A DNA stretch of 64,000 bases. It comes from Mycobacterium sp. E1747 (GTDB taxonomy: Bacteria > Actinomycetota > Actinomycetes > Mycobacteriales > Mycobacteriaceae). Position 1 is the stretch's first letter. Each line of letters starts with the position of its first letter. The notes under the pieces were generated by a model. It was given only the letters and a program-made list of their open reading frames with translations, did not search any database and was not told the origin of the DNA. The stretch spans positions 1-64,000 of the forward strand of contig NZ_LZJI01000149.1 in the NCBI RefSeq assembly GCF_001667775.1, in the 5' to 3' direction. Positions 7,828 through 16,078 of the stretch are shown here, in pieces. The translations under genes were made by a program, and so were the position numbers.

Positions 7828-9318
7828 ATGAACATGCGGCCCTGGCGACGCGCGCGCGGCATCAATCAGATCACCCGGGGCCTGGGCACCCTGGACCGGG
7901 AGATCTTCGAAGCGATCGCCGAGACCAACACGCCGCTGCTGGACTCGATCATGCCGCCGCTGACCCGCGCGGCCGACAACTCCAAGCTGTGGTTCGCCAT
8001 CGCCGCGGCCCTGACGGCCTCGGGCAACAAGAGCGCGCAGCGCGGCGCGACGCGCGGCGTGGTGACGCTCGCGGTCACCAGCCTGGTCACCAACCAGGTC
8101 GCCAAACGCATCCGCCGCCGCCCGCGTCCCGGGTACGAGCTGGTGCCGCTGGTCCGGCAGGTCCGCCGCCGGCCGACGTCCAACTCCTTCCCGTCCGGGC
8201 ATTCCGCCAGCGCCGCCGCCTTCGCCGTGGGGGTCGGGCTGGAGAACCCGATGCTGGGTTTCGGGTTGGCGCTGCTCGCCGGGCTTGTCGGGCTCTCGCG
8301 GGTGGTCACCGGCGCGCACTACCCGGGCGACGTCGTCGCGGGGTTCGGCATCGGTGCGGGCGTGGCAGTGCTGGGCGGCCGGCTGGTTCCGCCGATCGTC
8401 GAAACCGCCCTGCCCAAGACCGAACCGCTTCGCGTCCCGGCGCCCGAACGGCCCGACGGCGCCGGGGTGGTGCTGGTCATCAACCCGGAATCGGGCAGCG
8501 GCACCGGGTCCCGCGTCGTCGATGAGGTGCGCGAGGCGCTGCCGAAGGCAGACATCCGTGAGCTCGGCCCCGACGACGACCCGCAGCAGGTCCTGCGCGA
8601 CGCCGCCGCGCACGCCGAAGTGCTCGCCGTCGGCGGCGGCGACGGCACGGTGGCTGCCGCGGCGAGGGTAGCCATCGAAGCCGGGCTGCCGCTGGCCGTG
8701 TTCCCCGCCGGCACCTTCAACCACTTCGCGAAGGACATCGGCTGCGACACCGTGGCCAAGACCGTCGACGCGATCCGCCGCGGCAGCGTGGCATGCGTGG
8801 ACCTGGTGTGCCTCAACGAAAGTCAGATGGTCCTCAACACGGCGAGCATCGGCGCCTACCCGGCCTTCGTGCAGCAGCGGGAAAAGCTGGAGAAACGCAT
8901 CGGCAAGCCGCTGGCCAGTCTCTACGCGATGCTGCACACGCTGCGCCGCGACCAGCCCGTCCGGATCTCCTACGACAACAAGACGCTGCTGACCTCTCTG
9001 TTCTTCCTCGGGAATTCGCTGTACCTGCCGACCGGCTTCGCCCCGTCGCGACGGACCCGGATGGACGACGGGCTGATCGACGTCCGGATGCTCGAGGCGG
9101 GACGACGGTGGTCGCGGACCAGGATCCTGACCGCGCTAGCGCTGGGGCGGCTGGAGCGCAGCCCGCTATATCACGAGCTGCAGGTGCCGGAGTTCGCGTT
9201 CACCACCGTCGACGGCCCGACGGTCATCGCGTGCGACGGCGAGGTGGGCGACGAATACGAGAAGGCCAGCTTCTCCGCGAAATACCGGGCGCTCCGGGTT
9301 TTTCGGCCCCGCGACTAG
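7828..9318 (+). CDS. Bifunctional PAP2 phosphatase / diacylglycerol kinase-family protein
   Basis: 496 residues from the ATG at 7828, with AGGGTG about eight bases upstream. The N-terminal half is a PAP2 phosphatase with the three signatures in order: KRIRRRPRP, SFPSGHSAS and SRVVTGAHYPGD. The C-terminal half is a lipid-kinase catalytic domain with VINPESGSGTG and the GGGDGT nucleotide loop, then FPAGTFNHFAKDIG. It may dephosphorylate or phosphorylate membrane lipids such as phosphatidate or polyprenyl phosphates. Both active sites look intact, so the fusion could run opposing reactions on one lipid. It is followed by an intergenic stretch. Confidence 0.88.
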   Translation: MNMRPWRRARGINQITRGLGTLDREIFEAIAETNTPLLDSIMPPLTRAADNSKLWFAIAAALTASGNKSAQRGATRGVVTLAVTSLVTNQVAKRIRRRPRPGYELVPLVRQVRRRPTSNSFPSGHSASAAAFAVGVGLENPMLGFGLALLAGLVGLSRVVTGAHYPGDVVAGFGIGAGVAVLGGRLVPPIVETALPKTEPLRVPAPERPDGAGVVLVINPESGSGTGSRVVDEVREALPKADIRELGPDDDPQQVLRDAAAHAEVLAVGGGDGTVAAAARVAIEAGLPLAVFPAGTFNHFAKDIGCDTVAKTVDAIRRGSVACVDLVCLNESQMVLNTASIGAYPAFVQQREKLEKRIGKPLASLYAMLHTLRRDQPVRISYDNKTLLTSLFFLGNSLYLPTGFAPSRRTRMDDGLIDVRMLEAGRRWSRTRILTALALGRLERSPLYHELQVPEFAFTTVDGPTVIACDGEVGDEYEKASFSAKYRALRVFRPRD

Positions 9319-9756
9319 GCCCCCCCCGCTCACATCCTGGCCCATCGCCCGCATGCCCATCGCGACGCGAAGGGGCCAGCATGCTTCGAATCGTCCAGGA
9401 AACCTCCACCTCGACGTCGGCTGATGCGCCGACCGCATTTTTGGGCGCCCCAAGAGGTTGTCGACATCTGAGCGTCAAGCACTGCTATGCATGCACCGTG
9501 TCGTCCAATTCGCGGGAGTGCTCATGCTCGCACACCGCGTAGCGGCGGACGTACCGACTCGGTCGCGAGGAGTCACCAGGTTGTTCCCGCAACGGATGCT
9601 GCAGCAGGCGCACACAGGTTGGAAACAGCCAGATGCCAAATGCCCCGTCAACTGGGGGCTCACGTTCGAACCGATGCTGTGCGCGTTAGCCCGATCGGCG
9701 CCGCCGCTTCACGTGTTCGGGTTGCGCTTCAACGCATCTCGGATGCGCGTAACGTA
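9319..9756. other. Intergenic region, no supported gene
   Basis: Short overlapping open frames exist on both strands but none has a convincing ribosome site or protein-like sequence. The base composition is less G+C-rich than the preceding genes. The downstream Clp-N gene's promoter should lie here. An open frame continuous with that gene reaches back to 9487 but its extra residues look non-conserved. Confidence 0.5.
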
Positions 9757-10203
9757 GTGCCGGTGTTCGAAACATTCGACATGGCTGCTCGTGCCGTCGT
9801 CACCCAGGCACATCAAGAGGCACGCAATCACGGCAGTGATCACATCGGCACCGAGCACCTGCTGCTTGGAGTGCTCAGCGATAGCTCGGTGGCGGCGACG
9901 CTCAGATCCTTCGCCGTGACATTCGATGAAAAAATTCGTTCCCGCGTCGAGGATTCGATCGGCCCTGCAGGCGAACCACAGCCCGGCTATCTGCCCTTCA
10001 GCCGGCGCGCCAAACTGGCGCTCAAGCGCACCCGGATGATGTCTGAGTCGGGCGGTCTGGGTTCAGTGCGATCCACCCACGTCTTGGCGGCGTTGATGTC
10101 CGATGGCCAATCGGCCGCCGCGCAGACCGTCCTGAGCCTGGGGGTGGAACCTGCCGTGTTGCGGGAACGGGCACTGGAAAACAGCGCGGGCCGGCAGCCG
10201 TGA
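9757..10203 (+). CDS. Stand-alone Clp N-terminal domain protein
   Basis: 148 residues from a GTG at 9757 (GTG at 9763 or ATG at 9781 are alternatives; none has a good ribosome site). Two Clp-N repeats are visible: ARAVVTQAHQEARNHGSDHI...EHLLLGVL near the start and SRRAKLALKRTRMMSESGG...STHVLAALM in the second half. No AAA+ ATPase domain follows, so it cannot unfold substrates by itself. Family members of this kind resemble ClpC adaptor or decoy domains that bind phospho-arginine, substrates or inhibitors of ClpC. The gene stands alone and ends in a hairpin. Confidence 0.8.
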   Translation: MPVFETFDMAARAVVTQAHQEARNHGSDHIGTEHLLLGVLSDSSVAATLRSFAVTFDEKIRSRVEDSIGPAGEPQPGYLPFSRRAKLALKRTRMMSESGGLGSVRSTHVLAALMSDGQSAAAQTVLSLGVEPAVLRERALENSAGRQP

Positions 10204-10211
10204 TCACCGTC

Positions 10212-10237
10212 GCCGGCACCGTCGTCCGGTGTCCGGC
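10212..10237 (+). terminator. Candidate transcription terminator hairpin
   Basis: Nine bases after the stop of the Clp-N gene, GCCGG-CACCG pairs with CGGTG-CCGGC across a five-base loop with one bulged T. There is no clear T-tract, which is usual for mycobacterial terminators. Confidence 0.5.
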
Positions 10238-10750
10238 GTCTGTCCCCCGGCGGGAGAGCGGCACGTGCCGGCAGGGCCCGACGTCGATCCTCGCCGTCGG
10301 CCAGTGATGAGTCGATCTGCTGCGGTCGTCGCATGCTGCGGGAATCGTGACTCGAAAATGCCTACTGAGCCACTCCGTGCGAATCCCCGAAGTATCGACG
10401 CTCGAATGTGTTACGAAATCCTTTAGGGGACAGCGTGATAACGAATAGGCGAACCTGTCACGCTGTCGGAGGGGATGTGTCAGGTCGACGTCAAGGGACG
10501 GCGCCAAGCCGGGCGCGACGACCAGCGAGTTCCCAGCGCTGCAGCGGACGCTTGACAGGCGGTACTACCTGTGCCGGTGGCATCCACCACTGCTCGGGTC
10601 ACCGCAAGTAACCGTATACTGAACTATTGGCATATAGACTTTCTTGCGTATAGAGTAGCTTCCACGCAGATGTAGGGCCGCCGGGCGGCGAGACCTCACT
10701 ACCGAGCAGGTCTGATGTCTGCATCCATGTTTCCACCGCGGAGTACAAAT
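10238..10750. other. Intergenic region with AT-rich promoter-like stretch
   Basis: No supported coding sequence. The stretch 10610-10665 is unusually AT-rich for this genome, with GTATACTGAACTATTGGCAT and TAGACTTTCTTGCGTATAGA, and probably holds the promoter of the gene at 10751. Part of it loosely resembles the ATCAACTATTGAAT element found near 51.65 and 60.55 kb, but too weakly to claim. Confidence 0.45.
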
Positions 10751-11107
10751 ATGCGTAGAAACCCCAGCAGCGGCACCGCAGCTGAAGACGTTGACGCGTT
10801 CATGAAACCTCTCGCCGACTTTGATGCGATGAGGTGCTGGGGCGAGTTGTGGGCTCGGCCGGGCCTCAGTACTCAAGATCGCAGCTTCATCAGTGTCGCG
10901 TTGTCTGCTGCCGAGTCGAGATTCGACGAACTCGAGACTCATGTGCGGGCGGCGTTGGTTCTTGGATGCTCCGTCGAGCAACTTCAAGAGGTCCTGCTGA
11001 TCGTCGGCACACACAGCGGGCGCGACACGTTGGCGGACGCGTTGCGCGTCGTTCGCTCGGTGGTGAGTCGGCAGCCGCGCTCGCGTTGGGGCGGTAAAAC
11101 CGGATGA
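10751..11107 (+). CDS. Carboxymuconolactone decarboxylase-like protein
   Basis: 118 residues from the ATG at 10751, which has GGAG seven bases upstream; in-frame ATGs at 10715 and 10727 have poorer sites. The all-helical core DRSFISVALSAAESRFDELE followed by THVRAALVLGCSVEQLQEVL and GRDTLADALRVV matches the CMD fold. The CxxC of the AhpD branch is missing, so it is nearer to gamma-carboxymuconolactone decarboxylase proper or to CMD proteins of unknown activity. No protocatechuate genes lie nearby, so the substrate is unknown. It is upstream of a secreted DUF732 protein. Confidence 0.75.
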   Translation: MRRNPSSGTAAEDVDAFMKPLADFDAMRCWGELWARPGLSTQDRSFISVALSAAESRFDELETHVRAALVLGCSVEQLQEVLLIVGTHSGRDTLADALRVVRSVVSRQPRSRWGGKTG

Positions 11108-11197
11108 TTCCTATATCGGCTGGGTGTCGAAAGTGTCGGATCGGGGGACCCGACGGCGGCGTGACCATTTGGTGCACACGACTGCAGTGGAGGCAAG

Positions 11198-11581
11198 GTG
11201 TTCGCTGACCGCACACTCGGAGGCCTTGGCCGGTACGCGGGCTTGCTTCTCGCCATCGTTGCGGCGGAGGTGGTGCCGCCGATCGGGCTGCCGCCGGCGC
11301 ATGCTGCGCCCGCGCCCGAAGTGGAGTTCGTCTACGACGTCGCGGTGCGCCGTCACTACACGTTTCCCGGCAATGATGCCGTCGGATATGGCTGGGGAAT
11401 CTGTGACAAAGTCACGGCCGGTCGAAGTTACGGTGACGTCATGGGTGATGTGAAGAACGAGGTGGTTCCGAACGACGAAACGTCCGCGAACTACCTGGTT
11501 TCTTACGCCGTCAATCTGCTGTGCCCTGCCCAGATCTGGCAATTACGTAATTCGGCGAGGCATTACCAATCGCCGTCGTAA
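11198..11581 (+). CDS. Secreted DUF732 protein
   Basis: 127 residues from a GTG at 11198, with GGAGG about five bases upstream. A signal peptide (RYAGLLLAIVAAEVVPPIGL...AHA) precedes a mature domain of about 90 residues with the DUF732 pattern: an early aromatic segment, GYGWGICDKVTAGRSYGDVM with one Cys, and AVNLLCPAQ with a second Cys that should form a disulfide. The family is common and exported in mycobacteria and has no assigned activity. Confidence 0.85.
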   Translation: MFADRTLGGLGRYAGLLLAIVAAEVVPPIGLPPAHAAPAPEVEFVYDVAVRRHYTFPGNDAVGYGWGICDKVTAGRSYGDVMGDVKNEVVPNDETSANYLVSYAVNLLCPAQIWQLRNSARHYQSPS

Positions 11582-11679
11582 GACGTCAGCTTCGCTGAAT
11601 ACGCCTGCACGCCTTAGCGGATCGAAGTGCTGGGTCCGCCGCTCCAACTTACGAGTCGTCGGCGGCGCGACGCATCGCC

Positions 11680-11848
11680 GTCAGAGCAGCGCATCGGTCT
11701 GTACATCCTTCGCTGTGCGTGCGGGCATACCGAAATCGATGACAGTGAGAGATCGGTAGCTTCGTTGGCCGTCGCGCGGCCGAGCGCGGTGATCGAGATA
11801 CAGGCGGCTCGTCGATCGGTGGGATGCGGGCTACGGACCAGCATCTCT
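11680..11848 (-). pseudogene. MarR-family regulator relic
   Basis: The minus strand encodes MLVRSPHPTDRRAACISITA LGRA, closely matching MLERSPHPTDRRATCITITA LGRD of the intact MarR gene at 30098-30613; DNA similarity continues to about 11690. The first two thirds of the gene, including most of the DNA-binding domain, are absent, cut off at about 11848 where the istB relic begins. This is a truncated paralogue that cannot make a working regulator. Confidence 0.8.
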
Positions 11849-12290
11849 GGTTGTTCCGACTTTGAGTCGGTAGCTGTCTCCTTCCATGGAGAGCACGTCG
11901 GCATGACGCACGAGGCGATCGATCACGGCGGCGGCTACGACGTCATCGCCGAAGACCTCACCCCAGCGGCCAAAGGCTGGTTGGGGTGGCGACGCGGCTG
12001 GCCCGTTCGCCGCGTGCAGAGATCAGCTGGAAGAAGAGATTGGCCGCCTCGGGCTCGAATCGGAGTAGCCGACCTCGTCGATGATCAGCAAGTGGCAGTC
12101 GGGCGAGCTTGATCAGCTGGCCTTGGAGCCGGTCGCTATGCCGCGCGGCGGCGAGACGGTCAACCCATGGCCCTCCCGTGGCGAAGTCCAGGGTGCCCAG
12201 TTGAGCGTCTGTTCGCGATTGAGTGAGCGGTGATAGTCAAAGTCGCACGCCTCCAACGCTTTTCGGCTGCGAAACCGGGCGGAGTGGCAT
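11838..12290 (-). pseudogene. IS21-type istB (transposition helper ATPase) relic
   Basis: Pieces of an IstB protein lie in order on the minus strand but in different frames: SRKALEACDFDYHRSLNR (near 12280), WVDRLAAARHSDRLQGQL (near 12160), IDEVG, EPEAANLFFQL, then NQPFGRWGEVFGDDVVAA and GDSYRLKVGTT (ending near 11838). The Walker A region is deleted, and several frameshifts and stops interrupt it. No istA or terminal inverted repeats were seen. It marks an old insertion-sequence event between the core-like left end and the mce operon. Confidence 0.85.
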
Positions 12291-12837
12291 GCGGCTCGAC
12301 GTAACACAACGGCGCCGCCAAATACCGGCGTTGATGCCGGCTTTGGTCGCGCCACCGCATAGCCCCATTTTCAGGGGCGCTTCGAGGCGCATACCGCCCA
12401 GCAGGCCACAGCAGATGTAGCGACTCACCACGAGCATTTCGCGGTTTGCTGGAACGCCGCCCCGGGTCATGGACGCGTAAGAGGGCGCGCTCGTTATGAC
12501 ATGCCCCTACCGCTTGGAAGCTGTCGCAACCCGGGCGCCACAATCTTGAGAATCGTGCCTGTCAGGTCCAAAGAGGACCTACTCTATGGGTTCTGCTGAC
12601 CGGCTACATCGTGTTGGGCCGGGCGTGCCGGGCGATCGCCGCACCCTAAGGCCTTCGACAAACCGAAGAACTCGCGCGCAGGCATGTCTGCGCCCTCAAC
12701 TATTGAAATCTAGACCTTTTGTGTTCTAGCCTGTAAGGCACCTCGAGGGTGAACCAGGTCACACTCGACCAAGCTTCGCGTCCAAGACTCCTGAACCACG
12801 ACAAGGCATTGCGATCCACCGAAGATAGGAAGAATGC
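12291..12837. promoter_or_regulatory. Degenerate DNA and mce operon upstream region
   Basis: No supported gene. The left part is probably decayed insertion-sequence flank. The last 150 bases should carry the mce promoter. A short inverted repeat, CTAGA at 12710-12714 and TCTAG at 12725-12729 with a ten-base spacer, sits about 110 bases before the start. Half of it resembles the GTTCTAG half-site of KstR operators, but the match is partial. Confidence 0.35.
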
Positions 12838-13845
12838 GTGGCATTGAGCATGTACGGGTCCGATGAGGGCGAGTCACTACATGTAGACGCCAGGAAGATC
12901 CAGGAGACAGAGCCCCTAGGGCGCCATGAGCTGGCCGAAGTTCCGCCGCTGTCGGCCCATGACGCTCAACCAGACGCGCAGACAACCCCATTGGAAACGG
13001 TTCAACCAGAACCGGAAAGTGTCGACTACACCCCGGGCCGGGTTTCGTTAGTCCAGCGCATGAAGCGGCGCATCGCGGTTGCGCCCTCTGCGCCGGCTGC
13101 CAAGCCTGTCAAGTCTCTGGGTGGGTTCTTTGCGATGGCGATGGACACCTTAGTGCTCATGCCGCGCAGGCAATTCGCATGGCGTGAATTCTTCTTGCAG
13201 TCGTGGTTCGTCGCGCGGGTGTCGCTCTTGCCGACATTGATGCTAGCGATCCCTTTCACCGTCCTGATGATCTTCACCTTCAACATTCTTCTGGTCGAGT
13301 TCGGCGCCGCGGACTATTCCGGGACCGGCGCCGCATTCGGGACGGTGACCCAGATCGGTCCGATTGTGACGGTGCTGGTGGTCGCCGGTGCGGGCGCCAC
13401 CGCGATGTGCGCCGATCTCGGTGCGCGCACCATCCGCGAGGAGTTGGACGCTCTGCGGGTGATGGGGGTCAACCCGATTCAGTCGCTCGTCGTGCCACGG
13501 GTCCTTGCCGCCACCGTCGTGGCGACGCTGTTGTCGTCCGTGGTGATTCTCGTCGGTCTGATTGGCAGCTTTGTGTTCTCGGTCTTCATCCAGCACGTGA
13601 CACCAGGTTCCTTCGTCGGCGGCTTGACGACCATCACCCACCTCGCCGACGTGATGACCTCTTTTGTGAAGGCGGCCCTGTTCGGTCTGTCGGCAGGCCT
13701 AATCGCTTGCTACAAAGGCATTTCGGTGGGCGGTGGACCAGCCGGAGTGGGCAATGCAGTCAACGAGACAGTGGTGTACACCTTCATCGCGCTATTTGCG
13801 ATCAACATCATCGCGACCGCTGTCGGGGTGAAGGCAACTCTATGA
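12838..13845 (+). CDS. yrbEA: YrbEA/MlaE-type permease of the mce transporter
   Basis: 335 residues from a GTG at 12838 with AGGAAG upstream. Residues from about 93 on form an MlaE permease with five or six membrane segments and the loop EELDALRVMGVNPIQ, where the ABC ATPase (MceG, encoded elsewhere) should dock. This part is strikingly like YrbE4A of the M. tuberculosis cholesterol importer as I recall it. Unusual is the first 90 residues: an acidic, Pro- and Gln-rich extension not present in the roughly 255-residue YrbE4A. ATG at 12850 is an alternative start. First gene of an eight-to-ten-gene operon. Confidence 0.92.
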   Translation: MALSMYGSDEGESLHVDARKIQETEPLGRHELAEVPPLSAHDAQPDAQTTPLETVQPEPESVDYTPGRVSLVQRMKRRIAVAPSAPAAKPVKSLGGFFAMAMDTLVLMPRRQFAWREFFLQSWFVARVSLLPTLMLAIPFTVLMIFTFNILLVEFGAADYSGTGAAFGTVTQIGPIVTVLVVAGAGATAMCADLGARTIREELDALRVMGVNPIQSLVVPRVLAATVVATLLSSVVILVGLIGSFVFSVFIQHVTPGSFVGGLTTITHLADVMTSFVKAALFGLSAGLIACYKGISVGGGPAGVGNAVNETVVYTFIALFAINIIATAVGVKATL

Positions 13846-14696
13846 CCACAGCGGCTCCCGCCAAACTGCATTACCGGACCCAACGCGCCGCAATCAGCGG
13901 CGTAGGCGGCCTGACTCGCATTGGCGTTCAAGCTCGGTTCTACATCCGAACTCTGACATCGATTCCCTACGCTTTCGCCAACTACAGGCTGGAGATGTTA
14001 CGACTGATCGCCCAAATGAGCTTGGGCAGTGGGGCATTGGCCATCATCGGCGGAACCGTGGTGATCGTCGGATTTTTGACATTTGCTACCGGCGCGCTGG
14101 TCGCTGTCGATGGTTACAACGAGTTTGCCGATGTTGGGGTTGAGGCCCTAACGGGCTTCGCGTCCGCATACTTCAACGTCCGCTTGATCGCACCTGTTAT
14201 CGCCGGGATCGGCCTGTCCGCGACCATCGGCGCTGGCGCGACAGCTCAATTGGGTGCCATGCGGATCAACGAGGAGATCGACGCGCTGGAGGTGATGGGC
14301 ATCCGTTCGATCGCGTATCTGGCGTCGAGTCGACTGGTGGCCGGTGTGGTCGTAGTTGGCCCGCTGTACTGCGTGGCGGTGTTGACCTCGTTCCTGGCCG
14401 CACGTGTCGGCACGACCGCCATTTACGGCCAATCAATTGGTGTCTACGACCATTACTTCAATACGTTCCTCAATCCGACAGACCTGATTTGGTCTTTCTT
14501 CCAGGCCACCTGTATGGCGGTCGTGATCATGCTCGTACACACCTACTACGGATTCTCAGCATCAGGGGGGCCGGCCGGCGTCGGCGAGGCAGTCGGCCGC
14601 GCGGTGCGGACATCACTGATTTCGGCGGTGCTCGTGGTCCTTTTCCTCTCGCTGGCTATTTACGGCCAGTCCGGCAACTTCCACCTGGCTGGTTAG
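13842..14696 (+). CDS. yrbEB: YrbEB/MlaE-type permease of the mce transporter
   Basis: 284 residues. The ATG at 13842 overlaps the yrbEA stop (ATGA), so the two permease subunits are translationally coupled. It has an N-terminal amphipathic segment, then five or six membrane helices and the MlaE coupling loop INEEIDALEVMGIRSIAYL. YDHYFNTFLNPTDLIWSF and HTYYGFSASGGPAGVGEAVG are shared with YrbE4B. It pairs with YrbEA to form the membrane channel of the Mce lipid importer. Four bases separate it from mceA. Confidence 0.92.
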   Translation: MTTAAPAKLHYRTQRAAISGVGGLTRIGVQARFYIRTLTSIPYAFANYRLEMLRLIAQMSLGSGALAIIGGTVVIVGFLTFATGALVAVDGYNEFADVGVEALTGFASAYFNVRLIAPVIAGIGLSATIGAGATAQLGAMRINEEIDALEVMGIRSIAYLASSRLVAGVVVVGPLYCVAVLTSFLAARVGTTAIYGQSIGVYDHYFNTFLNPTDLIWSFFQATCMAVVIMLVHTYYGFSASGGPAGVGEAVGRAVRTSLISAVLVVLFLSLAIYGQSGNFHLAG

Positions 14697-14700
14697 GCAT

Positions 14701-16050
14701 ATGGAAACTAAACGGCTCAGTCGCGAGATCCACCCGATCTGGTGGGCGGTAGCAATGTTTGTCGCAATCGCCGTGATTCTGCTGGTCTGTCTCGGCTTTT
14801 TTGCTGGCACGTTCCGCAGCTATATCCCGGTGACGCTGGTGTCGGATCGAAGTGGTCTGGTGATGGAATCGGGCGCGAAGGTCAAGCTACGGGGCGTCGA
14901 TGTGGGCCGGGTGAGCGGCATTGTCGGCGGCAAGCAACCCGTGAGCCTGAAATTGGAGATCGATCCCGACCAAGTCCGCTACATCCCCGCGAATGTACAA
15001 GCCGAAATCAAGGCCACCACCGCATTCGGGGCCAAGTACGTCGACCTCATCTATCCCGAGAATCCCAGCGGCAAGCGAATTGCCGCCGGGGCCGTGCTGC
15101 GGTCCCGCAATGTGGCAACCGAGGTGAACACCGTCTTCGACAACCTCGTGGGTCTACTGAACCAGATCGACATCGCCAAGTTGAACTCGGTGTTGACTGC
15201 ATTGGCCGACGGCGTTCGTGGGAAGGGCGCGCGGATGGGCGAGGCGCTCACCGACAGCGACCAGGTGCTGCAGGCCATCAATCCGCGAATGGACACAGTG
15301 GCCGCGAACTGGCGGTCATTCAAGGGTTTTAACGACGCCTACGGCCCTGCCGCGAAAGATATCCTGCGGGCGCTTGATGCAGCGACCACTACCAGCGCAA
15401 CAATCAACGACCACGCCAAGGACCTCGATACCTTATTGCTCAGCACGACAGGGTTTTCGAACCAGGGCATCGAACTGTTGGGTCCGAACAGAGACAATTT
15501 GATCACTGGCATCAATTCGCTGGAGCCGACGACAAGTCTCCTTCTGAAATACAACCCGGAACTGACCTGCACCATCGTCGGAGGCCGATACTTCCTCGAT
15601 CACGGCGGCAGGGAACAGATCGGTGGGAACGGCCGCACACTCGTGGCTGACGCCGGATTGTTGTTCGGCGACGACCTCTACAGCTACCCCGAAAACCTGC
15701 CGATAGTGGCGGCCAAGGGCGGGTATAACGGCGAGCCGAGCTGCGGACCGCTGCCGGACGTGAAGAACAACTTGCCGGTGCGCTATCTCGTCACCAATAC
15801 GGGTTGGGGTACCGGACTCGACATGCGACCGAACCCCGGCCTCGGTCACCCGTGCTGGGTGGATTTCTTCCCGGTGACCCGCGGATATTCGCAACCAGCG
15901 AGTCTCAGGCAGTGCCTGCCGGGCCCGGCGCCCGGGCCCGCGGTACCACTCGGTATGCCTCCCTATGGTGCGCCGTGGTACGGGCCGGACGGGGCTCCGC
16001 TGTACCCGGGAGTGCCGCCGCCACCGCCGCCCGGACCTCCATCCCCATGA
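14701..16050 (+). CDS. mceA: MceA, MlaD-domain substrate tunnel subunit
   Basis: 449 residues. One N-terminal membrane anchor (residues about 14-36), then an MlaD domain (about 42-116, with SGLVMESGAKVKLRGVDVG), a long helical MCE domain to about 290, a Cys-containing region (ELTCTIVGG, PSCGPL) and a Pro-rich tail. Mce subunits form the periplasmic hexamer and tunnel that carries lipid from the outer layers to the YrbE permeases. The MlaD segment resembles Mce4A. It follows yrbEB closely and precedes mceB. Confidence 0.92.
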   Translation: METKRLSREIHPIWWAVAMFVAIAVILLVCLGFFAGTFRSYIPVTLVSDRSGLVMESGAKVKLRGVDVGRVSGIVGGKQPVSLKLEIDPDQVRYIPANVQAEIKATTAFGAKYVDLIYPENPSGKRIAAGAVLRSRNVATEVNTVFDNLVGLLNQIDIAKLNSVLTALADGVRGKGARMGEALTDSDQVLQAINPRMDTVAANWRSFKGFNDAYGPAAKDILRALDAATTTSATINDHAKDLDTLLLSTTGFSNQGIELLGPNRDNLITGINSLEPTTSLLLKYNPELTCTIVGGRYFLDHGGREQIGGNGRTLVADAGLLFGDDLYSYPENLPIVAAKGGYNGEPSCGPLPDVKNNLPVRYLVTNTGWGTGLDMRPNPGLGHPCWVDFFPVTRGYSQPASLRQCLPGPAPGPAVPLGMPPYGAPWYGPDGAPLYPGVPPPPPPGPPSP

Positions 16051-16078
16051 GCATCGGCAACTTCCAGGAGCAACAGTC

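Noticed and set aside
6301..8937. Very long minus-strand open frame of about 880 codons
   Set aside because: It runs antisense to the GAP and PAP2-kinase genes and out of frame with the metallopeptidase-like gene. High G+C removes stops; the protein is low-complexity.
9458..9757. 99-codon plus-strand frame in the gap before the Clp-N gene
   Set aside because: No ribosome site, odd composition, and no recognisable motif.
12160..12543. Minus-strand frame of 127 codons beside the istB relic
   Set aside because: It contains one out-of-frame istB scrap; the rest looks like decayed DNA without protein character.
12710..12729. KstR operator before the mce operon
   Set aside because: Only one half-site resembles the KstR consensus and the spacing is wrong, so it is noted only as a weak inverted repeat.
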